A stretch of DNA of 5,365 nt from a bacterium (GTDB lineage Bacteria; Bacillota_A; Clostridia; Lachnospirales; Lachnospiraceae). The stretch covers positions 1 through 5,365 of the forward strand of contig SFQZ01000145.1 in the NCBI GenBank assembly GCA_004562915.1, in the 5' to 3' direction. Position numbers and translations under genes: made by a program. Shown in pieces: positions 1 to 5,365 of the stretch (positions are counted from its first letter, which is position 1; each line of letters begins with the position of its first letter). Below the pieces are notes generated by a model. The model saw nothing but the letters and a program-made list of their open reading frames with translations. It ran no database searches and had not been told where the DNA came from.

Positions 1-18
1 GTTATCATATATGATAAC
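1..18. repeat. Perfect 18-bp palindrome, candidate operator
   Basis: GTTATCATATATGATAAC reads identically on both strands over all 18 bases. It lies 47 bases before the ATG of the XRE-type regulator. Dimeric HTH repressors commonly bind such symmetric sites, so an autoregulatory operator is possible. It also falls inside the apparent coding tail of the preceding ORF and is cut close to the window edge, so flanking bases that might extend it are not visible. Confidence 0.45.
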
Positions 19-69
19 TTATTAACATGTGAAAAAAGAATTGCAGCTATAAAAACAATGAACGAATGA
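1..69 (+). CDS. C-terminal end of an upstream ORF, possibly a HigB/Gp49-like toxin (5' partial)
   Basis: Frame 1 is open from the window edge to a TGA at 67-69 and encodes the last 22 residues of a protein ending in AAIKTMNE. The stop overlaps the ATG of the next gene (ATGA), an arrangement typical of translationally coupled pairs. Toxins of the RelE/HigB (phage Gp49-like) family often end in a basic amphipathic helix of this kind and lie directly upstream of an XRE antitoxin, so a toxin fragment is the natural guess. The tail is too short to prove a family, and 22 open codons could also be chance. The identity is an inference from context. Confidence 0.4.
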   Translation, partial: VIIYDNLLTCEKRIAAIKTMNE

Positions 70-365
70 GCACAGAATCGTTTACTACAAATAAGAAAGA
101 GCGAATGCAGGAGGGCGTCAGTTTGGCTCAGGGAGAAAAGAAACATCTTGCAGGTCAACAGCTTACCCCTCGGTATGAAGTGGTCCAGCAGTTGAAGGAT
201 GCAAGAAAAGCGCAGGATATGACACAGGAAGTGTTGGCGGAGCGTGTGGGAACGAAAAAGTCTAATATTTCCAGATTTGAGAGCGGCAAATATAATCCAA
301 GCCTTGATTTCCTGATCAAGGTGGCAGGAAGTCTTGGAAAACAGGTACAGATCAGGATTAAGTGA
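66..365 (+). CDS. XRE-family helix-turn-helix protein, HigA-like antitoxin or small repressor
   Basis: A 99-residue protein with one lambda-repressor-like HTH domain at about residues 37-92. The recognisable core is MTQEVLAERVG, then the recognition-helix segment KKSNISRFESG, then NPSLDFLIKVAGSLGK. This ISRFESG..NPSL pattern is characteristic of XRE/HTH_3 proteins, including antitoxins of HigBA-type modules. The N-terminal 35 residues are polar and probably disordered. The likely role is DNA binding and autorepression, with neutralisation of a toxin if the upstream fragment is one. The ATG at 66 overlaps the upstream stop but has no Shine-Dalgarno sequence, so it would rely on coupling. An in-frame TTG at 123 is preceded by AGGAGGG at the right distance and would give an 80-residue product still containing the whole HTH. 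The HTH call is secure; the antitoxin role is inferred. Confidence 0.85.
   Translation: MSTESFTTNKKERMQEGVSLAQGEKKHLAGQQLTPRYEVVQQLKDARKAQDMTQEVLAERVGTKKSNISRFESGKYNPSLDFLIKVAGSLGKQVQIRIK
109..115 (+). promoter_or_regulatory. Strong internal Shine-Dalgarno before an alternative TTG start
   Basis: AGGAGGG lies 7 bases before an in-frame TTG at 123-125 inside the XRE gene. The annotated ATG at 66 has no comparable site. This makes 123 a serious alternative or second start. The site could also be chance, since it falls within codons for Gln-Glu-Gly. Confidence 0.4.
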
Positions 366-367
366 AG

Positions 368-373
368 AAGGAG
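368..373 (+). promoter_or_regulatory. Shine-Dalgarno that decides the start at 383
   Basis: AAGGAG with a 9-base spacer to ATG 383. It lies downstream of the competing GTG at 362, so it can only serve the ATG at 383. Confidence 0.7.
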
Positions 374-382
374 TTTTATGTT

Positions 383-673
383 ATGGGTAGAAGTGTGACA
401 TTAGGAAATGGCAGAGACATTGACAAAGATATCGAATTATGCAGAACAACGAATGAGAAGACCAGTGAGCAGACAATCCATGTTCTGATGGAGAATCATA
501 TTCCGTTTACCAAGAGCTGGATCAATATTCCTTTTTTTCTTCGCAGGAAATTTCATGGTGCAAGTCAGATCTGTGTGATCAACACCAATCGTAATCGTTA
601 CAGTCAGGCAAGAACCGTCATCGACCAGATGGATATCCACTTCAAAAAGCGTCTTGTCGTAAGCAATTATTAA
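383..673 (+). CDS. Small conserved-looking protein of unknown function, co-transcribed with the XRE gene
   Basis: A 96-residue soluble protein with no signal peptide or membrane segment. I do not recognise it with certainty. The order is a short N-terminal tail, a strand-helix unit (DIELCRTTNEKTSEQTIHVLMENHIPFTKSW, about 16-46), a basic linker with FFLRRKF, then a strand and helix (SQICVINTNRNRYSQARTVIDQM, about 61-83). An opening strand, a helix, a 'L..nhIPf' turn and a final strand-helix recall DUF2007-type small alpha/beta domains, but this is only an impression. The start at 383 is preferred because AAGGAG sits 9 bases upstream. A GTG at 362, overlapping the XRE stop, would add seven residues (MKKEFYV) but has only a poor ribosome site. 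The 17-base gap to the XRE gene and the terminator just after the stop imply one transcript. Confidence 0.75.
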   Translation: MGRSVTLGNGRDIDKDIELCRTTNEKTSEQTIHVLMENHIPFTKSWINIPFFLRRKFHGASQICVINTNRNRYSQARTVIDQMDIHFKKRLVVSNY

Positions 674-676
674 TGA

Positions 677-719
677 AAAGTCCCTGGTTTCCAGAGTGAT
701 TCAGGAAACCGGGGACTTT
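677..719. terminator. Bidirectional intrinsic terminator between convergent genes
   Basis: A 16-bp stem pairs 677-692 (AAAGTCCCTGGTTTCC) with 704-719 (GGAAACCGGGGACTTT). It has one G-T wobble (685/711) and an 11-base loop at 693-703. It fills most of the 49 bases between the stop of the + strand gene (673) and the stop of the - strand gene (725-723). The T-rich ends of the stem and AT-rich flanks on both sides suit termination in both directions, although neither side has a long uninterrupted T run. Confidence 0.8.
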
Positions 720-722
720 CAA

Positions 723-1739
723 TTAATAATTCAGCTCACGCAGGTTTTCCTCAAACTGTTTTTGGAGCAGCTTTCTGGAGTAGCACGCAGCTACAAAAGA
801 GGAAAGGGCGAGATTGTATACATTGGTGTATTGTACATAATGCCATTTCAGGTTTTCTTTCCAGTTGGTGAGCGTGATCGTCTTGTCCTCATCGAGATGG
901 TAATCGTAGAGGTTGTTGCGAAGCTCATAAGCGGCTGCATAGGAGAGGATATGCTTCATCAGAACAGCAGCGTCAGCCGGAACCGGGAGATCTTTCATAT
1001 CGATCGCGCCGCTGCGGTAAATGGCTGCAAAACGTCCGGCAGGGTGTTTTAACTGGAATAAACCATCTAACGTAAAGTTTTCAAGATCCGTATCAAAAGA
1101 TTGCAGGGTTGCCAGCACCAGAGTATCGGTCATTTCCTGAAAAGCAGGGTTGGCAGAACAGTTCTTTGTTTCAAAATATTCATCCATAAAATCGTAGAGA
1201 ACAAAATCTTCGCACGTAAAATGCAGATCTTCCATATAGGCGGCCGCAAATTTTGGAAGCAATGCGATCAGTGTACTATAGTGGATAGAACAGATGGCAA
1301 GGGCAGCATAAAACTGTACTTCTGTCTGCAATAAAAGTTCCAGATCCACATCCACATTTGAAAAATCCACGGAAGAAATCTCAGGGCATGCCTCTTTGAA
1401 AATGCGGTTTAAGATCGCAAGACCAAAACCGGATTTGTCGTCAATGATGGCGATGGCGTAGCATAAAAGAACCGGATCAAAAGAATTCTCGGAAAAAGAA
1501 GGAGAAAAATAAAAATCCTGATCCAGAAAACGGTAGATATCAGAGAGATTGTCCATAGAGAGCGGACACTCTAACGTATCCCTTAATTCTGTTATAACAG
1601 CCGGATTTTCCTTTGCCGCAAAAGTGAGGAAACGATACACAACATAAGTCTGAAAACGATCCATGTTTTCTTCGGGACCGTTTTCTAAATATTCTATCAA
1701 AAATTCAGTAGGAAAAAGCTGATCAAAAAATTCATCCAT
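723..1739 (-). CDS. Acidic hypothetical protein, 338 residues, function unknown
   Basis: I do not recognise this protein. It is complete, begins MDEFFDQLFP and ends ENLRELNY. It is strongly acidic: by hand count about 54 Asp/Glu against about 24 Lys/Arg. It is also rich in Phe, Tyr and Leu, and the pattern looks all-helical. There is no signal peptide. The hydrophobic stretches (for example LLCYAIAIID at 91-100 and AALAICSIHY at 145-154) are short and flanked by charge, so it is more likely cytosolic than membrane-bound. No catalytic or metal-binding motif stands out. The start is supported by AAGG seven bases upstream on the - strand (TAAGGTATTGTT before ATG). It is transcribed alone: it converges on the 383-673 gene across a shared terminator and diverges from the DUF975 gene. 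The regular helical character would fit a scaffold or helical-repeat protein, but that is speculation. Confidence 0.8.
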   Translation of the reverse strand: MDEFFDQLFPTEFLIEYLENGPEENMDRFQTYVVYRFLTFAAKENPAVITELRDTLECPLSMDNLSDIYRFLDQDFYFSPSFSENSFDPVLLCYAIAIIDDKSGFGLAILNRIFKEACPEISSVDFSNVDVDLELLLQTEVQFYAALAICSIHYSTLIALLPKFAAAYMEDLHFTCEDFVLYDFMDEYFETKNCSANPAFQEMTDTLVLATLQSFDTDLENFTLDGLFQLKHPAGRFAAIYRSGAIDMKDLPVPADAAVLMKHILSYAAAYELRNNLYDYHLDEDKTITLTNWKENLKWHYVQYTNVYNLALSSFVAACYSRKLLQKQFEENLRELNY

Positions 1740-1822
1740 AACAATACCTTACCTTTCTCTGTTTCCGTTCGCATGCCCATGAGGTATAAGCAGCGAAGCA
1801 TGTTTAAGTGATGAAAACACAA

Positions 1823-1828
1823 TATAAT
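1823..1828 (+). promoter_or_regulatory. Possible -10 box of the DUF975 gene promoter
   Basis: A perfect TATAAT lies 100 bases before the preferred start at 1923, in the AT-rich gap between divergent genes. The matching -35 position (about 1800-1806, around TGTTTA) is a poor match to TTGACA, so the promoter is only possible. The promoter of the divergent acidic gene must also lie in 1740-1880, but I cannot place it with confidence. Confidence 0.35.
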
Positions 1829-1909
1829 ATTTTTATAAATAAAGCAATAGGGCTTTTATTTTTGGAGAAAAAGACTTATTATGGATAATGAACTGATTTT
1901 TAGGAGAAA

Positions 1910-1915
1910 AAGGAG
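1910..1915 (+). promoter_or_regulatory. Shine-Dalgarno that decides the DUF975 start at 1923
   Basis: AAGGAG with a 7-base spacer to ATG 1923. The upstream in-frame ATG at 1881 has only GGAG at 1864-1867, 13 bases away. The 14 extra residues from that start are encoded by the purine-rich ribosome-site region itself (RRKRRE), as expected for an untranslated leader read by chance. Confidence 0.75.
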
Positions 1916-1922
1916 AGAGATT

Positions 1923-2651
1923 ATGTTGAGAGCAGCAGATTACCGTGAGCGCGCAAGAGCATCTTTGAGTGGAAACTGGGGAATGGCAGTTCTTGTTTGT
2001 TTTGTAGGAGCATTGCTTGGAGGAATCCAGTCCGTTATACCTGTTACCGCAAATTATCAATATGGGGAGGGAATGAGCGTACAGATTTTTGGGATAAATA
2101 TGAGCCTGAATCAGCTTCCGGCAGAAATGCTCGGAATCCTGGCTGCCATGATGAGCATTTTAAGCATTTATGCACTGGCACAGTTTGTGATCGGTGGTGT
2201 AGTGGAACTTGGTATGTGTGCTTATTTTTCCAAACGTGCATTGGGCGAGAATGCGGACATTAAGGATGAGTTTGCTTATTTCCAGTATTTCGGAAAGGCA
2301 CTCGGGCTTCGTATTGTAACTTCTATTTTTATTTTCTTATGGACGTTGTTATTTATCATACCGGGAATTATCGCTTCCTATCGTTATGCGATGGCGCCTT
2401 ACATCATGGCAGAACATCCGGAAATGGGAATCATGGAGGCGATTGAGGCATCCAAACAGATGATGGATGGCAATAAATGGTCGCTGTTTTGTCTGGATTT
2501 CAGTTTTATCGGCTGGATGATTTTAAGTGCATGTACATTTGGAATCGGAGATCTATTCTTAAATCCATATACCCATATGGCAACGGCTCATTTTTATCTG
2601 AATTTAAGCAGAGGTTCTTCCGGAAACTTCAATTCGGATGGAATGATGTAA
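1923..2651 (+). CDS. DUF975 family integral membrane protein
   Basis: A 242-residue membrane protein. The N-terminus (MLRAADYRERARASLSGNWG) matches the usual DUF975 opening, a short basic amphipathic helix ending in L.GNWG. Hydrophobic segments follow at about 20-41, 69-100 (one long or two), 127-152 and 189-209. The most diagnostic part is the second half: IPGIIASYRYAMAPYIMAE, EAIEASKQMMDGNKWSLF, then LDFSFIGWMILSACTFGIGD and LNPY near 214. These correspond to the conserved family blocks with S..MM.GNKW and SFIGW. The biochemical function of DUF975 proteins is not established. The last dozen residues are Gly/Ser/Asn-rich and probably disordered. It appears monocistronic: a gap with a candidate -10 upstream and a strong terminator 70-130 bases downstream. 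The start was moved from 1881 to 1923 on ribosome-site and family evidence. Confidence 0.9.
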   Translation: MLRAADYRERARASLSGNWGMAVLVCFVGALLGGIQSVIPVTANYQYGEGMSVQIFGINMSLNQLPAEMLGILAAMMSILSIYALAQFVIGGVVELGMCAYFSKRALGENADIKDEFAYFQYFGKALGLRIVTSIFIFLWTLLFIIPGIIASYRYAMAPYIMAEHPEMGIMEAIEASKQMMDGNKWSLFCLDFSFIGWMILSACTFGIGDLFLNPYTHMATAHFYLNLSRGSSGNFNSDGMM

Positions 2652-2706
2652 AAGGGAAAAATCTGTCACTGAATTCTTATAAAAATGTGAAAAATCTGCG
2701 AACGGA

Positions 2707-2735
2707 TTTCAATTGAAAAAGAGATGTGCTAAAAT
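2707..2735 (+). promoter_or_regulatory. Candidate extended -10 promoter for the LTA synthase-like operon
   Basis: TAAAAT at 2730-2735 is preceded by TGC (2727-2729), an extended -10 element. A weak -35 (TTTCAA, 2707-2712) sits 17 bases upstream. Transcription would start near 2742, giving a leader of about 88 bases before ATG 2830. The -10 lies within the left arm of the terminator at 2724-2779, so a transcript starting here would lack that arm and could not form the terminator. Confidence 0.45.
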
Positions 2736-2779
2736 GTACCGTGTTGTGGTCACGGAAAAACATTTTGGCACATTTTTTT
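2724..2779 (+). terminator. Intrinsic terminator downstream of the DUF975 gene
   Basis: The outer stem pairs 2724-2737 with 2760-2773 (GTGCTAAAATGT against ACATTTTGGCAC at its core, one G-T wobble). After a small asymmetric interior loop, an inner stem pairs CCGTG (2739-2743) with CACGG (2751-2755) around a 7-base loop. Seven consecutive T residues (2773-2779) follow directly. It begins about 70 bases after the DUF975 stop and should separate that gene from the downstream operon. Confidence 0.75.
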
Positions 2780-2796
2780 GTGCAGGATTCCGTGGC
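2749..2796 (+). promoter_or_regulatory. Alternative leader hairpin overlapping the terminator
   Basis: GTCACGGAA (2749-2757) can pair with TTCCGTGGC (2788-2796) over nine positions with one wobble. Inside this, GCACA (2768-2772) pairs with TGTGC (2779-2783) around six T residues. Both use bases that are the right-hand strands of the terminator, so the two folds exclude each other. An RNA starting near 2742 could form only this second fold, about 33 bases before the start codon. Whether it has a regulatory role is unknown. Confidence 0.35.
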
Positions 2797-2829
2797 AGAA
2801 GATGAATCAGAAAAGTTGGAAGTAATAAA

Positions 2830-4626
2830 ATGAAACAGATGAAATGTAAAAAACAGATACAGCTCATTGCAGCAATCGTTACACTGATTGTATTCCCGGT
2901 GATCACGTTTTATCTCATGGAAGCCTACACACACAATCCATTCGAAGAGGTAAGACCGTGGGCGCAGTTTTTTAATATTTTGCTCTTTGAGCTTTTGGCG
3001 TGGATCTTTGTCAGTGTGACCGGAAAGATACAAAGCGGGCTTCGGATCGAACTGGTGATTGCGATGATTTATGGAATCGCAAATGCCTATGTGGTCCGTT
3101 TCCGAACCAATCCGATCGTGCCATGGGATATTTTTTCCTGGAAGACGGCGGCAAGTGTGGCGTCCAATTATGATTTTAAACCGGACACGAGAATGGTCGT
3201 GGTGACGCTTGTGTTTCTTGGAATGATCGTTTTACTGCAGTTTGTAAAAACCGGAATACCGAAGTTTCAATTATGGAAGCGTCTGATCCCGGCGGGCGTA
3301 TGCTGTATCGTGCTGGTCTTGTTTGTCAATCTGCTGCAGGATGAAGATTTTCAGACCGGACACAGATTGTATCCATTTTTATTTACCCCGGCATTTATGA
3401 CGCAGGTAAATGGAATGGCAGTGACTTTTGCAATGGATCTTGCCTATGTGACCATAGAAAAACCGTCAGGTTATGACGCTGCAAAAGAGCAGGCAGTGCT
3501 GGAAAGCTATACAGAGCAGGAAGATGACGCAGACAGCAGTGATAAGAAAGAGGAACTGCCAAATATCATCGTCGTGATGAATGAGTCTTTTTCTGACCTG
3601 AAAGTGTTGGGAGATTTTACAACAAATGAAGATTATATGCCATATCTGCACAGTTTACAGAACGGAGCAGAAAATACGGTGACAGGTTATCTGAATGTGT
3701 CTGTGTGCGGAGGAAATACCGCAAATACAGAGTTTGAGTTCCTGACGGGAAACAGTATGGCGTTTCTGCCACAGGGAAGTATTCCGTATCAGCAGTACAT
3801 CACGAAAGAACTTCCGGCGCTCCCGGCGTATCTGGCATCTTTGGGCTATGAGACGGTGGCAACCCATCCTTATTATGCGGATGGCTGGGACAGGGATAAG
3901 GTATATCCATTGCTTGGCTTTTCAGAGAGTATTTTTAAAGACCAGTACTGGGGAGCAGGTTATGTGCGCAAGTACGTCAGCGATAATAGTTGTGTGGATA
4001 AGATCATTGAATTATATGAGAAAAAAGAAGAGGGAACACCTTTATTCGTTTTCAATGTGACGATGCAAAATCACGGTGGATACTCGGATACTTATGATAA
4101 TTTTACCCCGGATATCACAGTGGAGGGTGTGGAAAGTACACCTTTGAGCCAGTATTTATCGCTTGTCAGACTTTCGGATCAGGCACTGGAAAAACTGATT
4201 TCCTATTTTGAGGAGGCAGACGAAAAGACAATTGTAGTATTCTTTGGGGATCATCAGCCAAATGACACGGTGGCAGCGCCGATTTTGAATCTGAACGGTA
4301 TGACGACAAAGACACTGACAGAGGATCAGTTGAAACTGCGGTATGAAGTGCCATATGTGATCTGGGCGAATTATGACATTGATGCAGAGAGCGGAAAAGA
4401 TACAAGTGCAAATTATCTTGCGGCGGACGTACTGCGCTATGCAGGAATTTCTGAGAATGCATATGGTTCTTATCTGTTGGAATTACAACAGAATTATCCG
4501 GTTATCTCTGCAATGCGTGTGCTCACGAAAGATGGTCTGGATACAAATTCATCCAGCTTAAAACAGGAATTGAAAGATTACCAGAGTCTGCAGTATTATC
4601 AGCTATTTGACTGGAAAAAAGAGTGA
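2830..4626 (+). CDS. LtaS-like lipoteichoic acid synthase / phosphoglycerol transferase family protein
   Basis: A 598-residue enzyme of the LTA synthase (sulfatase-fold, alkaline-phosphatase superfamily) type. The family transfers glycerol phosphate from phosphatidylglycerol to a growing polymer on the outer face of the membrane. Five membrane segments at about 12-31, 46-63, 72-90, 122-140 and 152-169 match LtaS topology. An acidic linker (about 217-242) leads to the extracellular catalytic domain from PNIIVVMNESFSD (244-256). Residues equivalent to the S. aureus LtaS active site are visible: metal ligand E252, nucleophile T297 in GGNTANTEFEF, W353 and R355 in GWDRD, H415 in MQNHGGY, and D474-H475 in FFGDHQPND. 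No key residue is missing, so it should be active. The ATG has a modest GGAAG seven bases upstream. It is probably co-transcribed with the YfhO gene 61 bases downstream. Its exact polymer (true polyglycerol-phosphate LTA, or a headgroup modification) cannot be read from sequence. Confidence 0.92.
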   Translation: MKQMKCKKQIQLIAAIVTLIVFPVITFYLMEAYTHNPFEEVRPWAQFFNILLFELLAWIFVSVTGKIQSGLRIELVIAMIYGIANAYVVRFRTNPIVPWDIFSWKTAASVASNYDFKPDTRMVVVTLVFLGMIVLLQFVKTGIPKFQLWKRLIPAGVCCIVLVLFVNLLQDEDFQTGHRLYPFLFTPAFMTQVNGMAVTFAMDLAYVTIEKPSGYDAAKEQAVLESYTEQEDDADSSDKKEELPNIIVVMNESFSDLKVLGDFTTNEDYMPYLHSLQNGAENTVTGYLNVSVCGGNTANTEFEFLTGNSMAFLPQGSIPYQQYITKELPALPAYLASLGYETVATHPYYADGWDRDKVYPLLGFSESIFKDQYWGAGYVRKYVSDNSCVDKIIELYEKKEEGTPLFVFNVTMQNHGGYSDTYDNFTPDITVEGVESTPLSQYLSLVRLSDQALEKLISYFEEADEKTIVVFFGDHQPNDTVAAPILNLNGMTTKTLTEDQLKLRYEVPYVIWANYDIDAESGKDTSANYLAADVLRYAGISENAYGSYLLELQQNYPVISAMRVLTKDGLDTNSSSLKQELKDYQSLQYYQLFDWKKE

Positions 4627-4673
4627 GTGTGCAGACAGATCGCTCATCAGGAAAGAAATGAAGGAAAGAAAAC

Positions 4674-4678
4674 AGGAG
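4674..4678 (+). promoter_or_regulatory. Shine-Dalgarno supporting the YfhO start at 4688
   Basis: AGGAG with a 9-base spacer to ATG 4688. An in-frame ATG at 4658 (adding MKERKQEFVR) has only AGGA at 4649-4652, five bases away, so 4688 is preferred, though not decisively. Confidence 0.55.
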
Positions 4679-4687
4679 TTTGTAAGA

Positions 4688-5365
4688 ATGAATCAGACAC
4701 AAATCAATGAGACAAAATCGAAAAAGTGGTGTAAACGGTTGCCACTGCTTGCCGCCTTTCTGATACCACTTCTGATCTCGGTGATCATTTGTATCGATCA
4801 TGAAGTGTATCCATTTGGGGAGCGTTGTCTGTTACAGGTGGATATGTATCATCAATATTGTCCTTTTTTTACAGAGTTTGTGGATAAATTAAGAAGCGGC
4901 GAAAGCCTCATGTACTCGTGGACGATCGGGCTTGGTGCGGATTTTGTGTCACTGTTTGCCTATTATCTGGCAAGCCCTTTGAACTGGTTTATTTTGCTGT
5001 GCCCGAAGGGATACGTGATCGAATTCATGTCAATCCTTATGATTCTTCGTATCTCGCTCTGTGGACTGACATTTGCATATTATCTGAAAAAGCACTTTCA
5101 CACAAATCACCCGGCAATCGCGGTATTTGGAACGGCGTATGCACTGTCTGCGTTTATGGCAGCTTATGCCTGGAATGTGATGTGGACAGATTGTCTGGTG
5201 CTTGCGCCGCTCATTATCCTCGGTGTGGAACAGCTTGTAAAAGAGAAAAAGGCTGCATTGTATTATGTGACACTGGCGACAGCCATTTTGTCCAATTATT
5301 ACATTTCGATTATGATCTGCATTTTTCTTGTGCTCTATTTTCTGATCCTTTTATTGGAGCAGAGG
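4688..5365 (+). CDS. YfhO family membrane protein, GT-C-like (3' partial, N-terminal 226 residues)
   Basis: The open frame runs off the window end. After a basic N-terminus (KSKKWCKR) comes a first membrane helix (about 18-36), then an extracytoplasmic loop with LLQVDMYHQYCPFF. D52 sits where GT-C glycosyltransferases keep an acidic catalytic residue. The block SWTIGLGADFVSLFAYYLASPLNW (about 78-101) is a hallmark of YfhO proteins. Further hydrophobic helices follow at about 112-138, 143-165, 172-182 and 196 onward. YfhO proteins are large multi-spanning proteins, usually over 800 residues, so most of the gene is outside the window. In Bacillus, YfhO acts with the lipid-linked sugar transferase CsbB to add GlcNAc to lipoteichoic acid on the outer surface. 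Its place directly after an LtaS-like gene fits a comparable role here, as an inference. The start could instead be 4658. Confidence 0.88.
   Translation, partial: MNQTQINETKSKKWCKRLPLLAAFLIPLLISVIICIDHEVYPFGERCLLQVDMYHQYCPFFTEFVDKLRSGESLMYSWTIGLGADFVSLFAYYLASPLNWFILLCPKGYVIEFMSILMILRISLCGLTFAYYLKKHFHTNHPAIAVFGTAYALSAFMAAYAWNVMWTDCLVLAPLIILGVEQLVKEKKAALYYVTLATAILSNYYISIMICIFLVLYFLILLLEQR

Noticed and set aside
531..539. T7 run inside the 96-residue gene as a phase-variation tract
   Set aside because: The run encodes part of a plausible P-F-F-L sequence, the frame is intact on both sides, and seven bases is short for a slippage switch.
696..1334. Open frames on the + strand at 696-1052 and 1101-1334
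   Set aside because: They lie wholly opposite the 338-residue - strand gene, lack convincing ribosome sites, and their composition looks like antisense translation.
1768..1797. Short inverted repeat TTCGC/GCGAA upstream of the acidic gene
   Set aside because: Only five pairs with a 20-base loop, which is expected by chance.
1881..1922. Fourteen-residue N-terminal extension of the DUF975 protein from ATG 1881
   Set aside because: The ribosome site for 1923 is much better, the family normally begins at about that point, and the extension is translated from the leader's purine-rich tract.
2742..2829. A metabolite riboswitch in the leader of the LTA synthase-like gene
   Set aside because: I could not match the leader to the conserved core of any known riboswitch class, and 88 bases with two simple hairpins is little room for an aptamer.
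2677..3033. Open - strand frame of 118 codons crossing the intergenic region
   Set aside because: It overlaps the well-supported LTA synthase-like gene and the terminator, has a composition typical of a shadow frame, and resembles no family I know.
1..5365. CRISPR arrays, insertion sequences, tRNA or rRNA genes, attachment sites
   Set aside because: No regularly spaced repeats, transposase motifs, terminal inverted repeats or tRNA-like cloverleafs were seen by eye on either strand.

Overview
The window looks like chromosomal DNA from a gut-type Clostridia, most probably Lachnospiraceae. This is judged from the moderate GC content, strong AAGGAG-type ribosome binding sites, and the style of the proteins (a DUF975 membrane protein, and an LtaS-like phosphoglycerol transferase followed by YfhO). 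No rRNA, tRNA, insertion sequence or CRISPR array is visible, and the organism call is an inference.

Left block (1-673, + strand): a tight cassette. It starts with the 3' end of an ORF cut by the window edge, possibly a HigB/Gp49-like toxin. A small XRE-type helix-turn-helix protein (66-365) follows, its start overlapping the upstream stop. Next is a 96-residue protein of unknown function (383-673). A perfect 18-bp palindrome lies at 1-18. The block ends at a 16-bp stem terminator (677-719), shared with the gene that converges on it.

Middle block: a 338-residue, strongly acidic, soluble-looking orphan protein on the - strand (723-1739). It is divergent across an AT-rich gap (1740-1922) from a DUF975 integral membrane protein on the + strand (1923-2651, with a better-supported start than the upstream ATG at 1881).

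Right block (2652-5365, + strand): an intergenic region with a strong intrinsic terminator. Its left arm also contains an extended -10 promoter-like sequence, and alternative hairpins overlap it. Then come a complete LtaS-like polyglycerol-phosphate synthase (2830-4626) and the N-terminal part of a YfhO-family GT-C-like membrane protein (4688 to the window end). The last two are probably one operon that makes and decorates a lipoteichoic-acid-like cell-envelope polymer.

Most of the window is ordinary core or accessory genome. The points most worth a second look are the promoter-within-terminator arrangement at 2707-2796, the three-gene XRE cassette with its palindrome, and the acidic orphan protein.
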